A stretch of DNA of 64,000 nucleotides from contig OY723267.1 in NCBI GenBank assembly GCA_963210315.1, positions 1,860,001 to 1,924,000 on the forward strand. The letters run 5' to 3'. The DNA comes from Rhynchopus euleeides. Taxonomy: Eukaryota > Euglenozoa > Diplonemea > Diplonemida > Diplonemidae. The notes beneath the pieces are model-generated. The model was given only the letters and a program-made list of their open reading frames with translations, was not told the origin of the DNA and did not search any database. Shown here piece after piece: positions 21,281 to 30,496 of the stretch. Position 1 is the stretch's first letter, and each line of letters starts with the position of its first letter. The position numbers were made by a program, and so were the translations under genes.

Positions 21281-21592
21281 GCACGGTGACTGCTGTGTGT
21301 CTTGGCAGCTCCTTGGAGCTTGCCCAAACCCTCTGAGTTTGCTGTATTGTCTTTTGCTGTGTGTTGTGTGTATTGCGTGCAGCCTCGTGCTGCCCGTGGC
21401 GGGACTCCCTGCCAGAGTGTGGCTGAGTGTCGGCCTGACAGCAGAGCTAGATTCGACGGAGGACCCACCCACGCCCACACCCCTTTTGCCGTTGCTTCCA
21501 GATGCCCTGTTGCCTGTTGTACTCAATCCGCTTTGCGTACAATTCACACCACCTTCATCACCAGTTTCACTTCGCCTCCTTTTACACACAAA

Positions 21593-21856
21593 ATGCCGTT
21601 CAAGTCGATCGAGCCGGAGACGGTTGACAAGGACCGCTCCGAGAAGATGAAGGAGATCGCCGCCAAGAAGAAGAACGCTGTCCGCCTCGCCGTGAAGGCA
21701 ATCAAGGACAAGGAGAAGGAGAAGCGTCAGGAGAGGCGTGAGAAGAAGGCGGAGAAGAAGGCTGCGGCTGAGAAGGCGGCCAAGAAGGGCAAGAAGAAGA
21801 CGACGAAGACGACGAAGAAGGCTGGTAAGAAGGGGGCGAAGAAGGGTTCCAAGTAA
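21593..21856 (+). CDS. H1-like lysine-rich basic protein, tandem copy 4
   Basis: Product identical to copies 1 and 3. Spacer as in copies 2, 5 and 6. Confidence 0.85.
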   Translation: MPFKSIEPETVDKDRSEKMKEIAAKKKNAVRLAVKAIKDKEKEKRQERREKKAEKKAAAEKAAKKGKKKTTKTTKKAGKKGAKKGSK

Positions 21857-22160
21857 GCGCGGTGACTGCCGTGTGTCTTGGCAGCTCCTTGAAGCTTGTC
21901 CAAACCCTCTGAGGTTGCTGTATTGTCTTTTGCTGTGTGTTGTGTGTATTGCGTGCAGCCTCGTGCTGCCCGTGGCGGGACTCCCTGCCAGAGTGTGGCT
22001 GAGTGTCGGCCTGACAGCAGAGCTAGATTCGACGGAGGACCCACGCCCACACCCCTTTTGCCGTGCTTCCAGATGCCCTGTTGCCTGCTGTATTCAATCC
22101 GCTTTGCGTACAACTCACACCACCTTCATCACCAGTTTCACTTCGCCCTTTACACACAAA

Positions 22161-22424
22161 ATGCCTTTCAAGTCGATCGAGCCGGAGAAGGTTGACAAGG
22201 ACCGCTCCGAGAAGATGAAGGAGATTGCCGCGAAGAAGAAGAACGCTGTCCGCCTCGCCGTGAAGGCAATCAAGTACAAGGAGAAGGAGAAGCGTCAGGA
22301 GAGGCGTGAGAAGAAGGCGGAGAAGAAGGCTGCGGCTGAGAAGGCGGCCAAGAAGGGCAAGAAGAAGACGACGAAGACGACGAAGAAGGCTGGTAAGAAG
22401 GGGGCGAAGAAGGGTTCCAAGTAA
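22161..22424 (+). CDS. H1-like lysine-rich basic protein, tandem copy 5
   Basis: Differs from copy 1 by EPEKVDKD (T to K) and AIKYKEK (D to Y). Copies 5 and 6 share spacers and the EPEKV change over an exact 568-bp period, so they are the most recent duplication. Confidence 0.85.
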   Translation: MPFKSIEPEKVDKDRSEKMKEIAAKKKNAVRLAVKAIKYKEKEKRQERREKKAEKKAAAEKAAKKGKKKTTKTTKKAGKKGAKKGSK

Positions 22425-22728
22425 GCGCGGTGACTGCCGTGTGTCTTGGCAGCTCCTTGAAGCTTGTCCAAACCCTCTGAGTTTGCTGTATTGTCTTTTG
22501 CTGTGTGTTGTGTGTATTGCGTGCAGCCTCGTGCTGCCCGTGGCGGGACTCCCTGCCAGAGTGTGGCTGAGTGTCGGCCTGACAGCAGACCTAGATTCGA
22601 CGGAGGACCCACGCCCACACCCCTTTTGCCGTGCTTCCAGATGCCCTGTTGCCTGCTGTATTCAATCCGCTTTGCGTACAACTCACACCACCTTCATCAC
22701 CAGTTTCACTTCGCCCTTTACACACAAA

Positions 22729-22992
22729 ATGCCTTTCAAGTCGATCGAGCCGGAGAAGGTTGACAAGGACCGCTCCGAGAAGATGAAGGAGATTGCCGCC
22801 AAGAAGAAGAACGCTGTCCGCCTCGCCGTGAAGGCAATCAAGGACAAGGAGAAGGAGAAGCGTCAGGAGAGGCGTGAGAAGAAGGCGGAGAAGAAGGCTG
22901 CGGCTGAGAAGGCGGCCAAGAAGGGCAAGAAGAAGACGACGAAGACGACGAAGAAGGCTGGTAAGAAGGGGGCGAAGAAGGGTTCCAAGTAA
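22729..22992 (+). CDS. H1-like lysine-rich basic protein, tandem copy 6
   Basis: As copy 5 (EPEKV) but with the usual AIKDKEK. Its downstream spacer is the last one carrying the shared 3' hairpin. Confidence 0.85.
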   Translation: MPFKSIEPEKVDKDRSEKMKEIAAKKKNAVRLAVKAIKDKEKEKRQERREKKAEKKAAAEKAAKKGKKKTTKTTKKAGKKGAKKGSK

Positions 22993-23274
22993 GCGCGGTG
23001 ACTGCCGTGTGTCTTGGCAGCTCCTTGGAGCTTGTCCAAACCCTCTGAGTTTGCTGTATTGTCTTTTGCTGTGTGTTGTGTGTATTGCGTGCAGCCTCGT
23101 GCTGCCCGTGGCGGGACTCCCTGCCAGAGTGTGGCTGAGTGTCGGCCTGACAGCAACTTGCAGGAAGCCCCACCCCATCACTTCGCGCATTGTGATTCCC
23201 GCTGAGCCTGAGATAGAGTGCAGTACACCACCACCTTCATCACCAGTTTCACTTTGCCTCCTTTTACACACAAA

Positions 23275-23481
23275 ATGCCGTTCAAGTCGATCGAGGCGGA
23301 TGTGGTGGACGCGGACCGCTCGAAGAAGATGAAGGAGATTGCCGCCAAGAAGAAGAACGCTGTCCGCCTCGCCGTGAAGGCGATCAAGGACAAGGATATC
23401 GCCAAGCGTCAGGCCAAGAAGACCGGGAAGAAGTCAGCAAAGAAGGCCACTAAGAAGGCTGGGAAGAAGACTTCCAAGTGA
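23275..23481 (+). CDS. H1-like lysine-rich basic protein, divergent short copy 7
   Basis: 68 residues. Residues 11 to 40 keep the core EIAAKKKNAVRLAVKAIKDK, but the N-terminus is IEADVVDADRSKK. The ERREKKAEKK block is deleted, leaving KDIAKRQAKKTGKKSAKKATKKAGKKTSK in place of the long tail. Leader as in copies 1 and 3; the 3' flank is unrelated to the array. Probably a separate paralogue at the array edge rather than a decayed copy, because the frame is intact. Confidence 0.8.
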   Translation: MPFKSIEADVVDADRSKKMKEIAAKKKNAVRLAVKAIKDKDIAKRQAKKTGKKSAKKATKKAGKKTSK

Positions 23482-24043
23482 GCTCTTCTACATGGTTGGG
23501 CCTGCGTCAGAGTTCTTCCCTTGCTTACCCTCCCCTGTGGTTTTGCCTTTCTGCAGGCCCCCATCGAACCCCTCGACGCTGAGAAGCGACGGTGCAAAGC
23601 GCGGACCTACCTCGCTTTCATATGTCATTGACTTTCCTTATCCGCGCGCTTTCCCCCAGGGCCCTTGCGCTCGGGGCAGCACTGGCTGCCATCCCTGTGT
23701 TCGATTCACTCCGAAGCTGCGCTCACTCCCTACCCCACCCCACCACCCACATATGTATGCCTAGAACCCCTTTATTGATATTTCGCGCATTGTCACTCAG
23801 CCTCTCTGCTCTGCATCACCACACGCACATTTTCTGATTCGCTCTTTTTATTCGGCAGAGTTTGTGGGCAGGAAACCAGCAGAAAGTGCCGCCACCACCG
23901 CACATCTCTCTCAGGCGTGTCTCACCTGCCTCATCCAGGTGACTGACATCCCCCCTGATGCATTGGACACGCCTGCATCCGAGTATCGATAGGTAGATAT
24001 TTGGCCGCTGTCCCCTGCACCCCCCCCCCCAAGGCACGCGTCG
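23482..24043. other. Intergenic
   Basis: No gene seen. Immediately before the next ATG, a pyrimidine-rich tract (CTGTCCCCTGCAC plus a C-run) ends in AAG at 24031-24033, a plausible trans- or cis-splice acceptor 10 bp from the start codon. Confidence 0.5.
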
Positions 24044-26233
24044 ATGTCGCATCGAAACCCAGCCACGGTGCTGACACAGGCGAAGCACTTTGCCGCGAAG
24101 GACCCTCGGTTCCTCTTCTTCCACTATGCGAAGTTCTCAGAGCTTGTGTGGCGCTGTGCGGCGTACCGCACCTGGGAAGGCCTGTCCCTCCTCGACGACA
24201 GCGTGTGGGGGCATTGGTTCAACCCCACGAGGTACCGCTCCCTCTCGCCGCGCCTCCAGCGCAGGGCACAGTGCTATGCCACGGAGATCCTCTTCCGTGC
24301 TGCGCAGGCGGCAGACCCGAAGCTGCCTCTGATGGCTCCATTCTCACAACCCACACACATCCACCTGCGGCTGTGGGATCGGTTTTACGGATTCATGATG
24401 GAGTTTGGGCTGGATGACCTCCGTGCCGTAGAGCTCTGCTGCTTGGTCCGAGCCTTCTCAAAATACGAGCAGCTTTCCGGGATCAGCCGCGACAAGGCGT
24501 CAGATGTCCTCCGCCTGGTCTGGAAATCATGTATCAACAACAACCTCCTCCCCGCGATGTGCTCCCCACAGGTGCCCCTGATGTGCGGCGACTTCCTAGT
24601 GCCCTTCCTCATGCCACGCTACTCGGTGTCCCACCTTGTGGCGGGGGCCGCTGGCAGCGCCCTCCACACTCCTCCCAGCCCCGACAGGGGCACGCCGCTC
24701 GCTTTGAATCTGCCCCGCTCCAAACTGTCCGCCCTCATCCTCTTCCCGGAAGAGGTTGCCAAGGTCAGCCCTGGTGCACTCCTGTCGGTGCTTGGGGGGG
24801 AAACATTCACCCACACCCCTGGCAACGCCGGCGCGCATGCTGCGTCTCTGCGGATCTACTATGCAGCTTCAACACAGCGCGCCTCCAGAGTTGAGGAAGC
24901 CGTTATCTCAGAGATTGCGCGACGCGCCCTCCTGCAGGGATTCTTCTCCCTGGGGCTGATGAAGACATTCAGCGCCAAAGGACCTGCCGTGCTGCAGGAA
25001 GCCTTCGGAAGGGCTAGCCTCTACGTGTTCCGCATCGTGTTCCGGCGTGGTGGCGTAGCAGGGGCAGAGCCGGGGGCTGGAGAACCGGGCGTGCTGTACC
25101 CCTCCGAAGCTGCAGACCTGCTGCTGCGCGCCCTACCCCCCGCCTTCCGCGACACACCGCCTCTTCTCCCGAGGCTTGGCAGTGGTGGTGTGGAGGGTGG
25201 CAGGTCCGGTGCGGCACCCCCCTTCGGTGTTGCCGTGATGCAGGTTGTCACGGTGCTGATGCTGGAGGCGGCTGTCGCGGTGGGTGGGCTGGGGATGGAG
25301 GCGTACCTCGCCCTTCTGGCGATGCTTGCATGCATGAAGGACCATGTGGCGCAGTCCGCCACCACACACAGGGAGGTGCGGTGCGCATCGGCTTTCCTGA
25401 GGAGGGTTGTGGAGCGTGTGCAGGACATCGACCCGTCAGCCTCCAGCCTGGATGACTTCAGCGGGGTGGTGGCCGGCCTGTTTCGGGTTAACTCTGTGAG
25501 GCTCCAGACCTTGCCGGAGGAGCAGAGACGCAACAGCCGACGCGGTGCCCCAAAGCCGACCCTCAAGAGGCTTGTTCCTGTGATGCACAGGATACACAGC
25601 GCCCTCCAGTCGGTTCGTGAGGCGGAGTGCACAGACCTGCTGCTGCTGTCGGGCCTCGGCATTGCGATCGGCAGGTTAAAATCTGAAGAGCATGCCAAGT
25701 TCTGGGCTTTCTTCATACGAACCGTGGAACGGAATGGGCTGCGCGATGCAGGGAACGCCGCCATGTCTAACCTTGCGCGCCTCCACAGCGCCTTCGTTTT
25801 CTGGGGAAAATCAGACATCGACCTGATGGTGTTCGAGGAGCTCGCCAGGCGTGGCGAGTCACATCTCAAAAACCTCCCGTCAGGCATGTTGCTGCATGTC
25901 GGGGCGGAGAAGATTGCCGGTATGGAGTCCGTGATCCTGCAGCGTATTAAGCCTGCCTCGCTGAACGAGCTGATGCGGCTGGTCCACTTTGCGGCTGCGA
26001 TGCCAGAGGTTTCGGCACAACTGTCAGCAGCCTTCCGCAGACAGGACGTGACGCGCCTCGAGCCGCACCAGCTGGCCTTCCTCGTGTCACAGGCGAGCGT
26101 GCTGCAGTGGAAGGACACCCGTTTGCTCGCGAAGTTGCAGAATGCCGTGCAATGCTCCTCCTTCACACCCGAAGGTCTCTCCACAGTGCTGAGGGCATTT
26201 GGGAAACTCTCAGTGTCGGCGTCTCTGGCATAG
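24044..26233 (+). CDS. Large helical-repeat protein, possibly an organellar RNA-binding (FASTK/heptatricopeptide-like) factor
   Basis: 729 residues in one exon, almost entirely predicted alpha-helix with Leu/Ala-rich repeats. The C-terminal 200 residues show the clearest repeats: NAAMSNLARLHSAFVFWGKS, SLNELMRLVHFAAAMPEVSA, EPHQLAFLVSQASVLQWKDT, TPEGLSTVLRAFGKLSV. The spacing of about 36-38 residues and the pattern in which a short hydrophobic helix precedes D-x-x-L-x-x-x-L resemble FASTK, OPR and heptatricopeptide proteins, which act on mitochondrial or plastid RNAs in protists. The N-terminus (MSHRNPATVLTQAKHFAAKD) lacks a strong targeting signature. No RAP domain follows; the protein stops soon after the last repeat, so it may be shorter than relatives. 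Family-level function is inference; only the helical-repeat architecture is seen. Confidence 0.7.
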   Translation: MSHRNPATVLTQAKHFAAKDPRFLFFHYAKFSELVWRCAAYRTWEGLSLLDDSVWGHWFNPTRYRSLSPRLQRRAQCYATEILFRAAQAADPKLPLMAPFSQPTHIHLRLWDRFYGFMMEFGLDDLRAVELCCLVRAFSKYEQLSGISRDKASDVLRLVWKSCINNNLLPAMCSPQVPLMCGDFLVPFLMPRYSVSHLVAGAAGSALHTPPSPDRGTPLALNLPRSKLSALILFPEEVAKVSPGALLSVLGGETFTHTPGNAGAHAASLRIYYAASTQRASRVEEAVISEIARRALLQGFFSLGLMKTFSAKGPAVLQEAFGRASLYVFRIVFRRGGVAGAEPGAGEPGVLYPSEAADLLLRALPPAFRDTPPLLPRLGSGGVEGGRSGAAPPFGVAVMQVVTVLMLEAAVAVGGLGMEAYLALLAMLACMKDHVAQSATTHREVRCASAFLRRVVERVQDIDPSASSLDDFSGVVAGLFRVNSVRLQTLPEEQRRNSRRGAPKPTLKRLVPVMHRIHSALQSVREAECTDLLLLSGLGIAIGRLKSEEHAKFWAFFIRTVERNGLRDAGNAAMSNLARLHSAFVFWGKSDIDLMVFEELARRGESHLKNLPSGMLLHVGAEKIAGMESVILQRIKPASLNELMRLVHFAAAMPEVSAQLSAAFRRQDVTRLEPHQLAFLVSQASVLQWKDTRLLAKLQNAVQCSSFTPEGLSTVLRAFGKLSVSASLA

Positions 26234-26824
26234 TGTGGGGTGAGGGTGTCGGCGAGGTGTGTGTCTAAAAACACAATGCTGACACACAGTGGGCGTGCGG
26301 CATGTGTACTCTTGTCAACCCACTGACATTGCGCAGGTGCGACATGTGTGCTGCAGATCAACCCATGGTGTACACCTGTATCACTGTGGACCCCTCGAGG
26401 GAACCAGCTTTGGTGGGCCCTTTTTTGTCTTGTCTTGCATCCGCTAGAGCTGCCACCGGGTGAGGGCCGTCGGTCCCCCGAGAGCATGTGGTTCAATGCG
26501 TAACCAGGCAGCGCAACGACACCTCACAGCCCCACACCCCCCCTACCCCACCCCCCCCCCCCCCACACCTCCCCCGCCAAACGCTCTGCCTTTTTATAGA
26601 AGGATATGCAACGCACCGCACACAACGCCTCCCCTCCCACACCACCACAACACAAAACTGCACACAGGGGCACAGAGGTGCAGGGGCTGGGCGTTGCTCC
26701 TGCATATCTCGCCTCGTCTCATTCAGCGGGGTGTGAGTGGGGGCGAGGGGGGGGGGGATTTCCCGCACCGCCGCTGCCTCTTTTACTTTGGCCGCAAGGG
26801 GAAGGGGAAAGGTGCGCCTTGCAG
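26234..26824. other. Intergenic or 5' exon/intron region of the cytochrome b5 gene
   Basis: C-rich stretch at 26540-26575. The b5 reading frame has no ATG before its conserved domain. CCTTGCAG at 26817-26824 is a good acceptor. A weak donor at 26500 (ATGC|GTAACC) would supply ATG in phase, but it is not the GTATG type used elsewhere. Confidence 0.4.
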
Positions 26825-27144
26825 TGGCGTTGGGTGTATTGGAACGGAGCGCCTCCGGGCGCGAGAGGGCCGCCAGCGAGAGCTCGTCCAATGCGGCCCC
26901 TGTTGTGCAGCGTGTGATACCATGGGAGGAGGTTGCACAGCACTGCACCCCGGGCGATGCGTGGGTCGTTGCCAACGGGTTTGTGTACGACGTGTCGCAT
27001 ATGGCTGACCATCCCGGGGGTCAACCGGTATTGGCTGCCTTCGCCGGCAAAGATGCTACACAACACTTCAAGCATCATCGCCGGAAACGCCAATGGGAAA
27101 AACGCCGACTCGGAACCGTGCCATCATCATGCAGCATCATGTGA
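26825..27144 (+). CDS. Cytochrome b5 heme-binding domain with C-terminal polybasic stretch and CaaX box (5' end uncertain)
   Basis: From the probable acceptor at 26824 the exon encodes a short Ser/Ala-rich leader, then a b5 domain: VIPWEEVAQHCTPGDAWVVA, NGFVYDVSHMADHPGGQPVL, AAFAGKDATQHFKHH. Both axial heme ligands are recognisable (His of HPGG, and His of the FKHH segment). The protein ends RRKRQWEKRR...PSSCSIM. CSIM fits the CaaX consensus for prenylation (Met at X favours farnesyl), and the preceding basic cluster is what K-Ras-type proteins use for membrane association. Classical b5 instead has a transmembrane tail. Role: electron transfer to membrane oxygenases or desaturases, by family. 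The last part of the b5 fold appears shortened. The initiator codon has not been located. Confidence 0.72.
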
Positions 27145-28230
27145 AATCATGCGGGAGCGCTGAGGTTGCTTGTCCTGTCTGGTGCGGCTCTGTTGCAGTT
27201 TAGTCATAGGGGGGAGGGGATGCGTTTTGTTTCTACTGTCTGTGTCAGAACCCGCTGGGCTTTCCGAGCCCTGGCTGGGGGGGGGGGATGGGGATGGAGA
27301 GAGAAGGTTTTTGTTGTTGTTGAAGTGTATAATAGGCATTGCATTGGTCGCCAAAGGGAGGGAGATGGGGTGTGTGTGTTTGGACACCAGGCATGTGTGC
27401 TCTGCTGCCTCCTTAGACGTGGGGGGGGGTGTCCCTGGCGGTGCCGGAAAAAAAACAGAGGGGTGGATTGGGCTTAGCTCGTGAAGGCTACTGAAACCAG
27501 AAATTTCAAATAAAAATTTAACGACGGGGCTCGCAGGCCGTACTACTGTACCATGTAGAGGCAGCCACACCACCCCACCCGTCTGGCCTGGCAGGAGGCT
27601 GTGGGGAGGTTGTCGGTGCCACAAAAAAATATCTCCCCCCCCACCACCCCCACCCCCACCCACCCTGTGGGACTGTACCATTCAGCCTCTGCTTTGGCGA
27701 CTCTTCGTCACCCGCCCTCCCCCTTCCCCCCAGTCCGGCCAGCAAAGGATGGTGGTATGTCTTGTGTCACCCAGTTCGTGAGATAAAAGGGCTGTTGTTG
27801 CCGCACGACCAGGTCTGCCGGACATTGCCCAGAACCCCCCCCCCCCCCATCCCCCCAACCCCCGGTGACACAAATGACAGGCCTTGTTGGTCCTTTGGTG
27901 TGAGCACTTCGCACACAGCCACCGACGTCCCCCCCCCCCACCCCCCCTTGTTGGTTCGATTTGAAGGAGCTGGCTGTGTTGTTTTTTTATTGCCGGCGTT
28001 CCTTGCAGTGGGGTGTGTGGTGTTGCAGCGGCAGGCGGGTGTGGAAGTGCCAAACGCATCAAACGAAGTACAGACAATAGATGGAGGAGGGGGGGGGGGG
28101 GGAGTGAAGGGCTGAAGTGACACTTTGCACCGCTGCCGCACCCCTCCCTCGCAAACCTCGCGCTCCTTTTGAAGGGGTTCGGGCCAACTTCCGTTGGCCC
28201 CTAAGAAGCGTGGCTAGTTTGATGAATTAT
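27145..28230. other. Intergenic, G/C homopolymer-rich
   Basis: No gene seen. G-runs (27279-27288, 27421-27430) and C-runs (27833-27849, 27931-27948) dominate. Apparent ORFs here are Pro/Gly low-complexity artefacts of these runs. Confidence 0.5.
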
Positions 28231-28412
28231 ATGGGGGCTCTCGCTACCAGGTGTGACTCAGTTCTCGTGCGTCGTCTTTCGTGGGCGTTCTGTACGATGC
28301 GGGTCCACTGATCCAACATAGCAAACGACTCAGTGAGAAAAGGTGAGCAATAGCCCCACTTCCCTTCACTGACTGACGAGCTGTGACTGGTAGCGAGGGC
28401 CCTTATGGGAGG
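28229..28412 (+). ncRNA. Candidate structured RNA, copy B
   Basis: Outer stem GGGCTCTCGCTACCAG (28235-28250) pairs with CTGGTAGCGAGGGCCC (28387-28402). The inner core GTGGGCGTTCTGTACGATG, then CGGGTCCACTGATCCAACAT and AGCAAACG, matches 17982-18045 at most positions. Stem sequences differ entirely between copies A and B, yet both pair. Confidence 0.4.
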
Positions 28413-29103
28413 GGCCCTTCATTCTGTGGCAAACTGTGTCAGTCCGTCCCCTCTATTGTGAGGCGGCGAAGAGTCACTTTTTCTGCACTTCTGAGTGAAA
28501 TCCCCTCACCCATGGTTTTTTTTCCCTCCACGGTGGCCTGCCCTACGTTACCGGGACCCTTGAACACCCCAGTTGGGGAGAAGTCGCGGACGAACGAAGG
28601 AAAAATCGCCGACAAACAACACGGCCTTGAGACAAGAAGGATCTGCTCACCCACAGATGCTGGGGCAGCGCGGGGTGGGGGGGGTGGGGGGTGTCCTCCA
28701 TAAATCGAAATGAGTGTGATTGTTACCATGACTGACCACCATCTCTTCTCTCTCCCACACACCTCCCCCCCCTCTCCCCTCACGAAGAGATCCTCTCTGA
28801 GTGCCTCTCTCTTCTCTGATCTGCAATCGCAGGGGAGTGTGTGTGCCCGGTATCGGTGGAGAAGTCCGGCACGTGGTTAACCCCCTCCCCCCCTCTCACC
28901 GGCGGCTGTCGGTGACCCAGTCTGAGAAGGCACTGTCCCACAAGGCGGGGGTGGGGGGGTGGGGGGGGGGTGTGATTTTATTTTGATTAATTTTGCCTCA
29001 ACCAAAAGGCCACTCCCTCTCTCCCTCTCTCTTCTCCCGCGGTTTCTCGGGAAGCATCAGGGGGCGGCGGGGGAAATAGAGTAAGCTGTGGGGGGGGGGG
29101 GAG
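28413..29103. other. Intergenic, no gene seen
   Basis: G-runs at 28676-28690 and 28947-28970; CT-rich microsatellite-like tracts at 28740-28790 and 29011-29035. Confidence 0.5.
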
Positions 29104-29190
29104 GGGGGATCTTCGCTACGGTGCATTTCCTGTTGAATTGGCTGAAAACTGACGAAGATTGACGAAGGACAACGACCAGCGAAGACCCCC
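29104..29190. repeat. Miniature TIR element (GATCTTCGCT...AGCGAAGACC), copy 1
   Basis: Ends GGGGGATCTTCGCT and AGCGAAGACCCCC are inverted. The body TGCATTTCCTGTTGAATTGG...GACGAAGATTGACGAAG is shared with 59415-59532. Confidence 0.7.
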
Positions 29191-29888
29191 TGTGTCTTAC
29201 ATTTGCCCCGCGGGTGCCTTCCACCCATGTCGTAGGACAAACTCCTGAACACGTGTTGTGTCCGTTAGGCATCCGATTCTTGTTGGGTGAGGGGGGTAGG
29301 GCAGTGAGTGGGAGGCGGAGGGGAGGGGAGGGGGGGGGGGGGGCTTGCGACAGGTCTGCCCGTGCTGGCGCTGATCCCCCCAGGAGGCTCGTTGGTTTTT
29401 GAGCCGCAACGAAGGATGCCCTGGCACGCCTTCAGCCCTGTCGACACCCCCTTCCCCCCCCCCCCCTCCTTCCGCCGTATTATCTTGCCTACTCCATATA
29501 GGGGTGTTCTGTGGTAATGTGTGCTGACCACTTTTCTGATTGGGTGGCCAGGCCCCTGCAGGGTCATGGCCCCACTTTTGTTGTGCGCATGTCTCATGTG
29601 ATTTTCTTGGAAAATGCCGAACCTTGGCACCGGAAACTGCTTCTTGCTCAAGCGATCACACTGTGCTGGATGTGTGAGCCGTGTAGGGTGGTGCGGGGAG
29701 GGGGGTAGACGGGGGGGGAGTAACACCCGGTGGTACCGTTTCTATCACTCAGATGGCAAAACGGGTCACGGGGCCCGAGCTGGCCTGTACAGGAAAGCTC
29801 TTCGGTCGTCAAAATCGAGCCCAAAGCATGGCAAGACAGCGCGTTGCTCTGGCATGAATCCGCCCCCACCCCACCCCCTCTCGAGACT
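29191..29888. other. Intergenic, no gene seen
   Basis: Long G-runs (29318-29343) and C-runs (29452-29466). No supported feature. Confidence 0.5.
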
Positions 29889-29968
29889 CAGACACAACCT
29901 GCATAACGAGTGAAGGGTGATAATTCTTGTGATCCCTTCTACTTCAGTTTCACTACCCACCCCCTCTC
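29889..29968 (+). repeat. Conserved 80-bp hairpin-containing repeat, copy 1
   Basis: CAGACACAACCTGCATAACG, AGTGAAGGGTGAT, then ATCCCTTCTACTTC and TTTCACTACC are shared with 54731-54808. GAAGGG and CCCTTC form a hairpin with a 16-nt variable loop. Possible small RNA or SINE fragment. Confidence 0.7.
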
Positions 29969-30420
29969 GATCTGCTGACCGATCTGATCCTGGATCCTGG
30001 TTTGGCTTGACAGAGATGCTCTCTATTGTGCGACCTCATTTGTTGTAGATCTGCCGCCACCACAATGCTAAACCCACACCGCCACACAACAGGATCGAAA
30101 AAACTGCGTCACTGCGTAAATAGTGACACATATACCCACACACACCCACACCCACGCACCTTTTTTTTTCTGAGAGCATTCCAAAGCCTCGGTAGCTCCC
30201 CCCCCCCCATCCTATTTCCGGCGGTTTAGCCTATACCTGCTAAACTCCCAGGCCAATCCATACCTTGCAACCACACGACACACACACACAACACCGCCCA
30301 GCCTTGAAGAAGGCGCCTTTCTCGCCCCCCCACACTCCCCCACTCTTGTTGTGGGCTATACCCTTCAGTTTTCTGTTTTCTCCTCCTCCTCCTCACCCTC
30401 TTTGCTCTTTATACCCACAC
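29969..30420. other. Upstream region of the cyclin gene
   Basis: Pyrimidine-rich and CA-rich; no ORF. Positions 30300-30460 are strongly C/T-biased on this strand, as expected upstream of a splice acceptor. Confidence 0.5.
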
Positions 30421-30467
30421 CACCCCCCTTTTTTTCTACTCTCCTTAACACACCCCCTCTTGTGTAG
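30421..30467 (+). promoter_or_regulatory. Candidate splice acceptor (pyrimidine tract plus AG) before the cyclin start
   Basis: CCCCCCTTTTTTTCTACTCT, then CCCCCTCTTGTGTAG with AG at 30466-30467, lies 29 bp before the ATG. No upstream coding exon is visible, so trans-splicing of a leader is a reasonable explanation; a noncoding 5' exon is the alternative. Confidence 0.55.
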
Positions 30468-30496
30468 GCGGGGTGTTTGGCTGTTGCTGTCTCCAC

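Noticed and set aside
20387..21589. Minus-strand ORF of 400 codons, Leu/Arg-rich
   Set aside because: Antisense of the tandem H1-like genes; AAG codons read as CTT/TTC in reverse create an artificial Leu/Phe-rich product.
25021..26496. Minus-strand ORF of 491 codons
   Set aside because: Shadow of the helical-repeat gene; no recognisable domain and wrong strand for the cluster.
26496..26499. Four-base first exon (ATGC) for the cytochrome b5 gene
   Set aside because: It would restore a start in phase, but the donor GTAACC differs from the GTATG donors seen elsewhere and such a tiny exon is improbable without RNA data.
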